This document shows, in pieces, positions 1 through 6,348 of a stretch of DNA of 7,505 nt. The stretch comes from Bacillota bacterium. GTDB taxonomy: Bacteria; Bacillota_I; Bacilli_A; Erysipelotrichales; Erysipelotrichaceae. The notes under the pieces are model-generated. The model ran no database searches. It was given only the letters and a program-made list of their open reading frames with translations, and was not told the origin of the DNA. The stretch lies in NCBI GenBank assembly GCA_023387245.1, contig JAEWIH010000006.1, positions 1-7,505 on the forward strand, in the 5' to 3' direction. Within the stretch, counting starts at the first letter, position 1, and each line of letters starts with the position of its first letter. The translations under genes were made by a program, and so were the position numbers.

Positions 1-1
1 T

Positions 2-346
2 GGTGATACTTCTGAAAATTCAGATTTAGATGCGGCTAGAGATCGTCAAGCTCGTTTAGAGGCTAGAATTCGTGAAGTAGCTTTGATGATTGAGAATGCT
101 GAAATTATTAGTGATAATTCTTCGCATAAGCGCGTTTCTTTAGGTTCTAAAGTTACACTATTGGAATTGGATACTAATACTAACTGCATTTATCAAATAG
201 TTGGTAGTATTGAGGGTGATCCTTTAAATGGCAAGTTGTCAAATGAATCTCCTTTGGCGAGAGCTATTTTAGATCATAAAGTTAATGATGTTTGTTTAGT
301 TAGAGTTGAAGCGCCATATAAAGTTAAAATTTTAGATTTAGAATAA
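2..346 (+). CDS. greA: Transcription elongation factor GreA, 3' part (5' end outside window)
   Basis: GreA binds in the RNA polymerase secondary channel and stimulates cleavage of backtracked RNA so that stalled complexes can resume. The frame is open from base 2 and gives 114 residues; a full GreA is about 158, so roughly 45 N-terminal residues lie upstream of the window. The first visible residues, GDTSEN, match the coiled-coil tip of the family (GDLxEN), including the Asp and Glu that position the catalytic magnesium. The second coiled-coil helix follows to about residue 33. The rest is the FKBP-like C-terminal domain, with the family's SPLARA motif (residues 83-88). The usual glycine-containing GKKxGD segment after it reads DHKVND here, a mild divergence. 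The internal ATG at 83 is not a start, since conserved sequence continues upstream of it. The gene ends in TAA and is followed at once by a terminator. Confidence 0.95.
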   Translation, partial: GDTSENSDLDAARDRQARLEARIREVALMIENAEIISDNSSHKRVSLGSKVTLLELDTNTNCIYQIVGSIEGDPLNGKLSNESPLARAILDHKVNDVCLVRVEAPYKVKILDLE

Positions 347-351
347 AGTAT

Positions 352-374
352 ACCTCCTGATTGGAGGTTTTTTT
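352..374 (+). terminator. Intrinsic terminator after greA
   Basis: ACCTCC (352-357) pairs with GGAGGT (363-368) around a 5-base loop, and T368-T374 follows as the T tract. It begins 6 bases after the greA stop. The T tract runs directly into the Shine-Dalgarno site of the next gene, so any transcript of that gene coming from greA must read through this hairpin. Confidence 0.8.
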
Positions 375-379
375 GGAGG
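375..379 (+). promoter_or_regulatory. Ribosome binding site of the M24 peptidase gene
   Basis: GGAGG lies 8 bases before the ATG at 388 and fixes that start rather than upstream in-frame TTG codons at 361 and 373. It is the second copy of an 8-bp direct repeat TTGGAGGT (361-368 and 373-380). The first copy forms the 3' arm of the greA terminator. Confidence 0.8.
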
Positions 380-387
380 TAATTATT

Positions 388-1446
388 ATGAATAATAGAA
401 TAATGTCTTTGGTTGAAAAAATGAATAAGGAAAATATAGATTATTTTTTAATAACTGACCCATATTCTATATACTATTTAACTGGATATTTAAATTTTCC
501 GCATGAACGCTTTTATGGATTATTAGTTGATCGTAATCACAATCATAAATTATATTTAAATCGACTATTTATGCCATATAATCATTTAAATATTATTTGG
601 TATAGTGATGATATTAATCCTATTTCATTAATTGATATTGATGGGGTCGTTGCTATTGATGATAAATTAATTGCTAGATTTTTATTACCATTAATTACTA
701 AATTTCCGAATGTTCATTTTAAAAATGGCTCTTATTTAATAAATCAATTAAGAAATTGTAAAGATGATGATGAAATTTTAAAGATGATAGAGGCATCTAA
801 GATTAATGATCAGGTAATGGAGTTTGTTAAAGAACAAATTAAAATAAGTGCTAATTATTCTGAATTAGAACTTAGTCAATTAATTAAAAATAAGTTTATA
901 GAATTAGGTTGTAGTGATATTAGTTTTAGTCCGATAGTTGCTTATGGTAAACATGGCTCAAATCCTCATCATGATAATAGTCATGCTAATTTAGAGGTTG
1001 GTGATAGTATTATTATTGATATTGGTGGTATTTATAATAATTATTGTTCTGATATGACAAGAACTTTTTTCTATAAAAGTGTTAATAGTGAACAAGAATT
1101 TGTTTATAATTTATGTAAAAAAGCTAATTTGGCTGGTATTAGTATTACTAAACCTGGTATTAAATATTCTGATATTGATAAGGCTGTTAGAGAAGTTATT
1201 AATAATGCAGGTTATGGTCAATATTTTAGTCATCGGACTGGTCATAGTATTGGTTTAGAAGTTCATGAGTCGATTAGTGTTAGTGGCGATAATGATATGC
1301 TTGTTGAAGTGGGACATATTTTTTCAATTGAACCAGGTATTTATATAAATGATAAATTTGGGGTTAGAATTGAAGATTTAGTATTAGTTACTGAAAATGG
1401 TTGTGTTGTTTTGAATAATAGTAGTAAGGAGTTAGAAATTTTATGA
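388..1446 (+). CDS. M24-family Xaa-Pro peptidase (aminopeptidase P / prolidase-like)
   Basis: This is a cytoplasmic dinuclear-metal peptidase predicted to cleave Xaa-Pro bonds in peptides or dipeptides. It is 352 residues, normal for the bacterial PepQ/YqhT-like group. Residues 1 to about 130 form a creatinase-type N-terminal domain; the rest is the pita-bread catalytic domain. All five metal ligands are visible: D211 (IIDIGG), D222 (CSDMTRT, the usual 11 residues later), H286 (TGHSIGLEVHE), E315 (SIEPGIY) and E329 (VRIEDLV). H293 matches the conserved second histidine near the substrate. The usual GHGIG motif reads GHSIG. The start at 388 is chosen for its Shine-Dalgarno site. No signal peptide is seen. 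The gene overlaps yaaA by four bases (ATGA), so the two are likely translated in a coupled way. Sequence alone does not separate aminopeptidase P from prolidase activity. Confidence 0.9.
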   Translation: MNNRIMSLVEKMNKENIDYFLITDPYSIYYLTGYLNFPHERFYGLLVDRNHNHKLYLNRLFMPYNHLNIIWYSDDINPISLIDIDGVVAIDDKLIARFLLPLITKFPNVHFKNGSYLINQLRNCKDDDEILKMIEASKINDQVMEFVKEQIKISANYSELELSQLIKNKFIELGCSDISFSPIVAYGKHGSNPHHDNSHANLEVGDSIIIDIGGIYNNYCSDMTRTFFYKSVNSEQEFVYNLCKKANLAGISITKPGIKYSDIDKAVREVINNAGYGQYFSHRTGHSIGLEVHESISVSGDNDMLVEVGHIFSIEPGIYINDKFGVRIEDLVLVTENGCVVLNNSSKELEIL

Positions 1447-2096
1447 AAATTATAATTTCACCTGCTAAAACATTTAATTTTAATTCTATTAGTGGTGATA
1501 ATAGGGATATTAATTTTTTGCCTATTACTAAAATGTTGATGGAGCGTTTAAATTGTATAAAGTCTACTACTTTATATAAAGCATTAGATTTATATGATGG
1601 ATTATGTTTTAGAAGTTTAAAAAAATCGGGTTTATCTGTAAAAGAACTTGAGTATTTAAATAAAAATTTATATATACTATCAGCTTTATATGGATGTTTA
1701 AAACCAAATGAATACATATATCCTTATCGTTTAGATTTTAATATGCGTAATGACTTAGGAAATTTATATAAAATTTGGCAAGATGAAGTGTATAAAATAA
1801 TTTGCCAAGATAGTAATGAAGTTATTATTAATCTAGCTAGTGATGAATTTTCTAAATTGATTATTCCTTTTATTGATAAAAAATATTTAATTAATGTAGA
1901 ATTTTATCATTTAGTTGCTGGAGTATTAAAAAAACATTCGACTATTTCTAAAAAAGCAAGAGGGTTGATGACTTGGTATTTGGCTCATAATCAAATAAAT
2001 TATTATCATGAAATTAAAAATTTTGATGTTGATAATTTCTTTTATGATGCTAATTTATCTACTGCTAATAATTATATTTTTATTAAAGAAGTATGA
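1443..2096 (+). CDS. yaaA: YaaA family (DUF328/UPF0246) peroxide-stress protein
   Basis: YaaA proteins protect against hydrogen peroxide, in E. coli by lowering intracellular free iron; biochemical work on the family points to DNA binding, and the exact mechanism is not settled. Family hallmarks are clear: the N-terminal MKIIISPAKT, YDGL (51-54), LYGCLKP followed by PYRLDF (82-99), LYKIW (108-112), NLASDEF (130-136), and ARGLMTWYL (172-180). At 217 residues it is shorter than typical members (about 240-258), but it keeps motifs from N-terminus to C-terminus, so it looks compact rather than truncated. Its ATG overlaps the stop of the peptidase gene (ATGA), with AAGGAG at 1426-1431 as ribosome site. 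It is the last gene of this unit; a terminator hairpin begins within its final codons. Confidence 0.92.
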   Translation: MKIIISPAKTFNFNSISGDNRDINFLPITKMLMERLNCIKSTTLYKALDLYDGLCFRSLKKSGLSVKELEYLNKNLYILSALYGCLKPNEYIYPYRLDFNMRNDLGNLYKIWQDEVYKIICQDSNEVIINLASDEFSKLIIPFIDKKYLINVEFYHLVAGVLKKHSTISKKARGLMTWYLAHNQINYYHEIKNFDVDNFFYDANLSTANNYIFIKEV

Positions 2097-2121
2097 AAAA
2101 TAGTAAAATCATACTTTTTTT
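2085..2121 (+). terminator. Terminator overlapping the end of yaaA
   Basis: AAGTATGA (2089-2096, which includes the yaaA stop codon) pairs perfectly with TCATACTT (2109-2116) across a 12-base A-rich loop, followed by T2117-T2121. A-U/G-U pairs from 2085-2088 can extend the stem into the T tract. It separates the peptidase-yaaA unit from the ABC operon promoter, which begins 2 bases later. Confidence 0.8.
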
Positions 2122-2122
2122 A

Positions 2123-2151
2123 TTGAAATCAAATAATACACATGATACAAT
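2123..2151 (+). promoter_or_regulatory. Extended -10 promoter of the YtrA-like ABC operon
   Basis: TTGAAA (2123-2128) and TACAAT (2146-2151) are 17 bases apart, with TG one base upstream of the -10 (2143-2144), the extended -10 pattern of vegetative sigma factors. The predicted transcript start is near 2158, which leaves a leader of about 23 bases before the ATG at 2181. Because the -10 covers the ATG at 2142, that upstream in-frame codon cannot be the repressor's start on this transcript. Confidence 0.75.
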
Positions 2152-2167
2152 TAATACAGATGACACA
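2135..2167 (+). repeat. Tandem 15-bp direct repeat, candidate operator of the GntR regulator
   Basis: AATACACATGATACA (2135-2149) and AATACAGATGACACA (2153-2167) agree at 13 of 15 bases, 18 bp apart. The first copy covers most of the -10 element and the second covers the predicted start site. A repressor bound here would block polymerase. The adjacent GntR gene is the obvious candidate ligand, but that link is inferred from position only. Confidence 0.55.
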
Positions 2168-2170
2168 GAA

Positions 2171-2176
2171 AGGGGG
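2171..2176 (+). promoter_or_regulatory. Ribosome binding site of the GntR gene
   Basis: AGGGGG ends 4 bases before the ATG at 2181 and selects that start. It has G in place of the usual A within the AGGAGG core and is close to the start, so it may be a moderate site. Confidence 0.6.
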
Positions 2177-2180
2177 ATAT

Positions 2181-2531
2181 ATGTTTTTATTAAAGGGTAA
2201 AGATCCAATTTATTTACAAATTAAACAACAGGTCATTAAATATATAAATAATGGTGTTTTAAAAGCTAATGATAAATTGGATTCAGTTAGGAATATTGCT
2301 AGTGAATTATGTATAAATCCTAATACGGTTCAAAGAGCATATAGTGAGCTAGAAATAGAGGGTTATATTTATACTATTCCTCAAAAAGGCTCTTTTGTTT
2401 CTGAAAATTTGATTGTTGATTCTATAGCAAGTAATGAATTGATTACGACTATTAATTCATTAAAAAATAATGGGTATAGTAAAAAACAATTGTTAGAAAT
2501 AATTAATGAGGTGTATGATGATAGTTATTAA
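2181..2531 (+). CDS. GntR-family transcriptional regulator, YtrA subfamily
   Basis: This is a small winged-helix repressor of 116 residues starting at 2181. The winged-helix domain spans about residues 9-74: PIYLQI opens it, KLDSVRNIA (32-40) matches the family's KLPSVRxLA with Asp in place of Pro, INPNTVQRAY (45-54) is the recognition helix, and GYIYTIPQKGSFVS (61-74) is the wing. Only about 40 residues follow. This short helical tail is typical of the YtrA subfamily, which lacks a large ligand-binding domain. Such regulators usually sit first in, and repress, an operon encoding an ABC transporter, as in Bacillus subtilis ytrABCDEF, induced by some cell-wall antibiotics. The layout here fits: the ATPase gene overlaps its 3' end, and a tandem repeat lies over its promoter. 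The inducing signal cannot be read from sequence. Confidence 0.92.
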   Translation: MFLLKGKDPIYLQIKQQVIKYINNGVLKANDKLDSVRNIASELCINPNTVQRAYSELEIEGYIYTIPQKGSFVSENLIVDSIASNELITTINSLKNNGYSKKQLLEIINEVYDDSY

Positions 2532-3396
2532 AGATTTAAATAAAGGATTTGGTAAAAATCGGGTTTTGAAGAATATTAATCTAGAGATTAAAGATGGTAG
2601 TATTTTTGGATTGATTGGGATTAATGGTGCTGGTAAGTCGACATTATTAAGATTGATTAGTGGTATTTTAAAAGCTGATAGTGGGAGTATATTAATTGAT
2701 AATGAAGATGTTTATGAAAATGAAGCTTTAAAGAAACAATTAATATTTGTTAGTGATGAATTATTTTATACTCGAAATTCTACTTTAAAGCAATTAAAGA
2801 AATTTTATGAAACATTTTATGATTTTAATCAAGAAACATATACTAAATTATTGTCTATATTTAAATTAGATGAAAATGTTAATATTAATGATTTTAGTAA
2901 AGGGATGAAAAGACAAATCTTTTTACTAATTGCTTTATCAATTATGCCTAAAATTTTATTGTTAGATGAAGCTTTTGATGGTTTAGATCCATTAATTAGA
3001 ATACAGGTAAAGAAATTATTAACAAGTATTTTGGAAAATAAAAAGTCAATTATTATTATTTCTTCGCATAATTTAAAAGATTTAGAAGATATTTGTGATT
3101 GTTATGCGATTATTGATAATAATACGATTTTAAATTCAGGGAATTTAATTGATAATGTGTCGGAAATTAATAAATATCAAATAGCTTTTTCTAATGAAAT
3201 AGATATTTCTGAGTTTAATAAATTAAATATTATTAAAATTATTAAACAAGGGAAATTATATATTTTAATAATTAAGGGTGATTATAAAAATGTTGAACAA
3301 CAATTAATGGAATTAAACCCAATTTTTATAGAAAGATTGCCGATTAATTTTGAAGAATTATTTATGTATCAAGTAGAGGATAAGTTATATGATTAA
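2518..3396 (+). CDS. ABC transporter ATP-binding protein (YtrB/CcmA-like)
   Basis: This is the nucleotide-binding subunit of an ABC transporter, 292 residues, expected to dimerise on the inner membrane face with the membrane protein encoded next. Walker A is GINGAGKST (34-42), the signature is FSKGMKRQ (126-133), Walker B ends at D150 with catalytic E151 (LLLDEAF), the D-loop is GLDP (155-158) and the switch histidine is H184 (ISSHNL). At the Q-loop position the sequence reads FVSDELFY (77-84) with no glutamine; similar VSDE/PDE forms occur in the YtrB-like branch as I recall it. The last 90 or so residues form a divergent C-terminal region. The start at 2518 is preferred because GAGG (2508-2511) lies 6 bases upstream; ATG codons at 2515 and 2506 are in frame but too close to, or ahead of, that site. 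It overlaps the regulator gene by 14 bases and the next gene by 8. Confidence 0.93.
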   Translation: MIVIKDLNKGFGKNRVLKNINLEIKDGSIFGLIGINGAGKSTLLRLISGILKADSGSILIDNEDVYENEALKKQLIFVSDELFYTRNSTLKQLKKFYETFYDFNQETYTKLLSIFKLDENVNINDFSKGMKRQIFLLIALSIMPKILLLDEAFDGLDPLIRIQVKKLLTSILENKKSIIIISSHNLKDLEDICDCYAIIDNNTILNSGNLIDNVSEINKYQIAFSNEIDISEFNKLNIIKIIKQGKLYILIIKGDYKNVEQQLMELNPIFIERLPINFEELFMYQVEDKLYD

Positions 3397-4864
3397 AAAG
3401 AATTATTTATTGTATTTATTGAAGAAAAATTTTGTTACGATTACAATTTTCTCAGTGATTTTAACATTAATGTATATTAGTTCATTAGTAAACATTGGTT
3501 CTGGTTCTAAAGAGTTATATAAAATATTTTTAATAGCTTTTATGATAGTAAATATGACATTAATGATATTAAGTTTCTGTTTTATACCGCTTAATTTTGG
3601 TCATTTTAAAAATAAAATTGCTGCGGATACTTATTTTGCTTTACCGATAAAAAAATTATCGATGCTAAATACAGTTTTATTATTTACAATATTAGAAGTA
3701 TTTTTAATAGGAATGATTTCTAGTATTATTGGTATATTTAGTTTTGGTGTTTTACTTGGATTTGACTTATTTTTTAAATATTTATTTATTGAATTATTTA
3801 TTATTATTTTAATCAGTTTATTTATAATTATTTTTACTAATTTATTTATCATTACTAATCATATTGTTGATGGTATTTTGACTATGATTGGATATATGAT
3901 TGTTCCAGTATTTATGCTTTTTATTTTAATGGGAATTATTAGTCAATTTACTTTAAATGTAAGTGATTTATTTTCCAAAATCATGTCGTTATTAAATTAT
4001 GGTTTAAATCCTTTTGTGACACTATTTAATTTTATTGTTAATTATCATAGAAATTTAGCACATAATAATTATTTAGTAATATTTTGTGTTAGTATAATTG
4101 CTTTAATAAATTATTTGATTTTTGTTTATGAAGCTAAAAATATTAAGGTTGAAAATATAGGTAGTTTAACTAGACATATTCTTACTTATCCACTATTAAT
4201 TAATAGTTTGCTGTTTGCGATTATTAATAGTAATAACATAATTAATTTTGATTTAAACAATGCTTTTGTTCTTGTAGTAGCTTTTATAATTTGTTTGATA
4301 GGTAATTTTATTTATAATCGTCAAATTTCTTTTAAATTTAAATATTTATTTCAAATACTGATCGTAGTTTTGATTACTGGTGTTTTTCAATATAGTTTAG
4401 TATTGACTAAAGGATTTGGTTTATCCTATGATTTAAAAATTGATAAACAAATGAGTGTACGGGTTATTCGTGATAATTGTTATATATCATTTTTAAATAA
4501 TAGTAATCAAAAAGGTTTTGAAAATGAATTTGTAACTATTGATGAAAATATTCAAAAACAAATACTGAATTTTATGATTGATGCTAATGATAAATTTTAT
4601 GAAAATAAAATGTATAATATTAGCCCAGTAATTAGATATGCTTATGGGGATCAGGGAGAAGTAGAGCTTATTTTTAAAAATGTTAATGATAATTATAGAT
4701 ATCGTAGTAGAAGTTATTGGTATGTTGTATATGATAATAATAGCTTAAGAAAAATTTTAGATGTTTTAGATTCTAAAAGCAAACTTTATATAAGTTGTTA
4801 TGAAAATGGTGAGGAGGCAAAAGTTCCTTATAAAGGGAATGAGTCTAAATTTTTGGGTAGATAA
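3389..4864 (+). CDS. ABC-2-like membrane protein partner of the ATPase
   Basis: This is a 491-residue integral membrane protein and presumed permease of the transporter. About nine to ten hydrophobic segments can be seen, near residues 15-36, 46-69, 92-118, 121-155 (long, possibly two), 160-186, 227-247, 265-282, 291-309 and 318-338. Between the second and third is ADTYFALPIKKLSM (79-92), which resembles the DLYHSLPI-type motif of Firmicutes permeases found beside YtrA-type regulators. After residue 342 comes a polar, non-membrane tail of about 150 residues, rich in Asn, Asp, Tyr and Lys; I do not recognise a domain in it. The start has AGAGGA at 3375-3380, 8 bases upstream, and overlaps the ATPase gene by 8 bases (ATGATTAA), implying coupled translation. 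Export is the more common direction for this class, and the substrate is unknown. There is one permease gene, so a homodimer is likely. Confidence 0.85.
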   Translation: MIKKNYLLYLLKKNFVTITIFSVILTLMYISSLVNIGSGSKELYKIFLIAFMIVNMTLMILSFCFIPLNFGHFKNKIAADTYFALPIKKLSMLNTVLLFTILEVFLIGMISSIIGIFSFGVLLGFDLFFKYLFIELFIIILISLFIIIFTNLFIITNHIVDGILTMIGYMIVPVFMLFILMGIISQFTLNVSDLFSKIMSLLNYGLNPFVTLFNFIVNYHRNLAHNNYLVIFCVSIIALINYLIFVYEAKNIKVENIGSLTRHILTYPLLINSLLFAIINSNNIINFDLNNAFVLVVAFIICLIGNFIYNRQISFKFKYLFQILIVVLITGVFQYSLVLTKGFGLSYDLKIDKQMSVRVIRDNCYISFLNNSNQKGFENEFVTIDENIQKQILNFMIDANDKFYENKMYNISPVIRYAYGDQGEVELIFKNVNDNYRYRSRSYWYVVYDNNSLRKILDVLDSKSKLYISCYENGEEAKVPYKGNESKFLGR

Positions 4865-4867
4865 CAT

Positions 4868-4896
4868 AAAAACCATCAATTAATTGATGGTTTTTT
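4868..4896. terminator. Bidirectional terminator between convergent genes
   Basis: This is a perfect inverted repeat centred between 4881 and 4882, with arms CCATCAATT and AATTGATGG (4873-4890). The arms are flanked by A4868-A4872 on one side and T4891-T4896 on the other, so a T tract follows the stem on both strands. It serves the ABC operon on the plus strand and the glycosyltransferase on the minus strand. The last codons and stop of the glycosyltransferase (stop at 4882-4880) lie inside it. Confidence 0.9.
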
Positions 4897-6283
4897 GATA
4901 GTCGATAACTTCATCTTTTAAATAGATTGTTAATACATCGAATAAAATAATACATATATAAGTTTTTTTAGCTAATCTATAAATTTCGTTCTCATTTAAT
5001 TTTAAATAATCATTATATTTTTCTAGTAAAGAAATTGATTCATTTAAATTAGTATTGTGATGATTAATAATTTCTTTAATTTTAATTAATACTTTTGGAT
5101 TTTTTTTAAATTTAGGTTTAAATATTATTAAATCATTAATTTTATAGTCATGTAATGGATATGGATGAAGATTACTTGTATTATAAAATGCGGTTTGTTT
5201 GTTATTAATAATATTATCGATCACATTGTCATCAACTTTAATTTTATGTTGTTGATTACTATTATAATAAATATTGTGATAAAATTCTTGCCATTGATTT
5301 AATACATTTGTTCTAGAATAATAATTAGATATTTTTTTAGATTGTTCTAATAAATAATTATAATAATTTTTATCATTTAAAATTTTATTTAATTGTTGTG
5401 AAAATTCTTGATTATTTTTACCTTTAGCATAATCAACAAATAAAATTTTTTCATATAAGTCTAAATCTCTTAATAAGAGAATAGTTTGACTACTACAAGC
5501 TTCTAATATACTCATAGGAAATAATTCGTGATATGATGGCATAAATAAAACATCAGCCATATTATAAATTTCATTCATTTTTTCACGTTCAATAATTCCA
5601 GTAAAAATGACATTATCTCCTGGTTCTTCGATTGCTTCTTTTAGTTGTTTATAGCCATCAGTAATTGCCCCAAAACTAAAGCCACCAGCCCAAATAAATT
5701 TCATATGTGGATTTTGTTTAGCGACTTCTAAAAAATCTAGTACACCTTTACGAGTTTGGACTTGACCAACACCTAATACAACAAAATCATTTTCTTTTAA
5801 GCCATATTGGCTTCTAATGTTGATTTTTCGAGATTTTTCGATAGGATAAAACTTATCTTCAGATACGAAATTTGGTATGTAATGAATTCTTTCTCTAGCA
5901 ATACCTAATTTAATTAAAGGATCAATAAAAATTGGATTAACGACTACAAGATGATCGGCTGATTTATAAAAATCGATGAAATATTTTTTAAAGATTTCAG
6001 ATGCGGGTTTTGGTAGTTTAATAGAGCCATCTAGAGTTTCTGGTAAAAAATGAACGTGCATAACACTTAAAGTATTTGAGGCTTTAATTCGCATATATAA
6101 AAAAGGATCAACTTGATGGTAATGATTAATATCACCATTTTTAAAACTGTTATGTAAAATATTAAAAGTTTGATTTTTATCATTTTCTAATAATGCTATT
6201 TGTTCATTAGTGGCAGATGCTACGCCTTGACCAGATGGTTGATTGGTCATATATAGCATATTAATAGTTAATTTCTTTTCCAT
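4880..6283 (-). CDS. GT4 glycosyltransferase, LafB/CpoA/BgsA-like (glycolipid synthesis), with C-terminal extension
   Basis: This is a predicted membrane-associated enzyme that adds a second sugar to monoglycosyl-diacylglycerol, giving the diglycosyl lipid that anchors lipoteichoic acid and shapes the bilayer (role of LafB in Listeria, CpoA in pneumococcus). Residues 1 to about 340 fit this family closely: GQGVASA (18-24), VHFLPETLDGS (77-87), IPNFVSE (136-142), GVGQVQTRKG (171-180) with the R/K pair for the donor phosphate, WAGGFSFG (198-205), and the GT4 E-x7-E pair E253/E261 in HELFPMSILEA. Both Rossmann halves are present. Known relatives end near 330-350 residues, but this protein has 467. 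The extra residues, about 345-467, are rich in Asn, Ile and Lys and unrecognised. No Shine-Dalgarno site precedes the ATG at 6283, which may be leaderless. It converges on the ABC operon. The sugar specificity is not readable. Confidence 0.85.
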   Translation of the reverse strand: MEKKLTINMLYMTNQPSGQGVASATNEQIALLENDKNQTFNILHNSFKNGDINHYHQVDPFLYMRIKASNTLSVMHVHFLPETLDGSIKLPKPASEIFKKYFIDFYKSADHLVVVNPIFIDPLIKLGIARERIHYIPNFVSEDKFYPIEKSRKINIRSQYGLKENDFVVLGVGQVQTRKGVLDFLEVAKQNPHMKFIWAGGFSFGAITDGYKQLKEAIEEPGDNVIFTGIIEREKMNEIYNMADVLFMPSYHELFPMSILEACSSQTILLLRDLDLYEKILFVDYAKGKNNQEFSQQLNKILNDKNYYNYLLEQSKKISNYYSRTNVLNQWQEFYHNIYYNSNQQHKIKVDDNVIDNIINNKQTAFYNTSNLHPYPLHDYKINDLIIFKPKFKKNPKVLIKIKEIINHHNTNLNESISLLEKYNDYLKLNENEIYRLAKKTYICIILFDVLTIYLKDEVIDYQKTIN

Positions 6284-6287
6284 ATGT

Positions 6288-6300
6288 ATAGTTTAACTAT
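6288..6300. repeat. 13-bp palindrome over the glycosyltransferase -10
   Basis: ATAGTT-T-AACTAT is a perfect inverted repeat with 6-bp arms. It contains the whole predicted minus-strand -10 element and is a possible operator. Short AT-rich palindromes arise easily by chance in this genome, so the regulatory reading is tentative. Confidence 0.4.
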
Positions 6301-6318
6301 TATTTAGACTTTTTTCAA
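6290..6318 (-). promoter_or_regulatory. Candidate promoter of the glycosyltransferase gene
   Basis: On the minus strand, TTGAAA (6318-6313) and TAAACT (6295-6290) are 17 bases apart. The -35 is strong and the -10 matches TATAAT at 4 of 6 positions. The predicted start falls within a base or two of the ATG at 6283, which suggests a leaderless mRNA and agrees with the missing ribosome site. Confidence 0.5.
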
Positions 6319-6320
6319 TG

Positions 6321-6326
6321 TATAAT
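6321..6326 (+). promoter_or_regulatory. -10 element upstream of the nitroreductase gene
   Basis: This is a perfect TATAAT. The sequence 17 bases upstream (TATTAT, 6298-6303) is a poor -35, so strength may depend on an activator or on the T-rich spacer. The predicted start near 6333 leaves the GGGGG ribosome site (6336-6340) at the very 5' end of the leader. This promoter and the glycosyltransferase promoter overlap on opposite strands. Confidence 0.5.
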
Positions 6327-6348
6327 ATCATTTATGGGGGTATTTGTT

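Noticed and set aside
361..387. Upstream TTG starts (361, 373) for the M24 peptidase
   Set aside because: They would translate the terminator arm and T tract. The ATG at 388 has GGAGG at a normal spacing.
1388..1717. Antisense open frame over the peptidase-yaaA junction
   Set aside because: It lies opposite well-supported genes, has no ribosome site and no recognisable family; it is a by-product of AT-rich coding sequence.
2142..2180. Upstream ATG at 2142 as start of the GntR gene
   Set aside because: It overlaps the -10 promoter element and has no ribosome site; the extra residues match nothing in the family.
3631..3852. Antisense open frame inside the permease gene
   Set aside because: Its Ile/Asn/Lys-rich sequence is what the reverse of a membrane-protein gene gives; it has no independent support.
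6334..6348. ATG at 6334 as start of the nitroreductase gene
   Set aside because: It overlaps the GGGGG ribosome site that serves the ATG at 6349 and has no site of its own.
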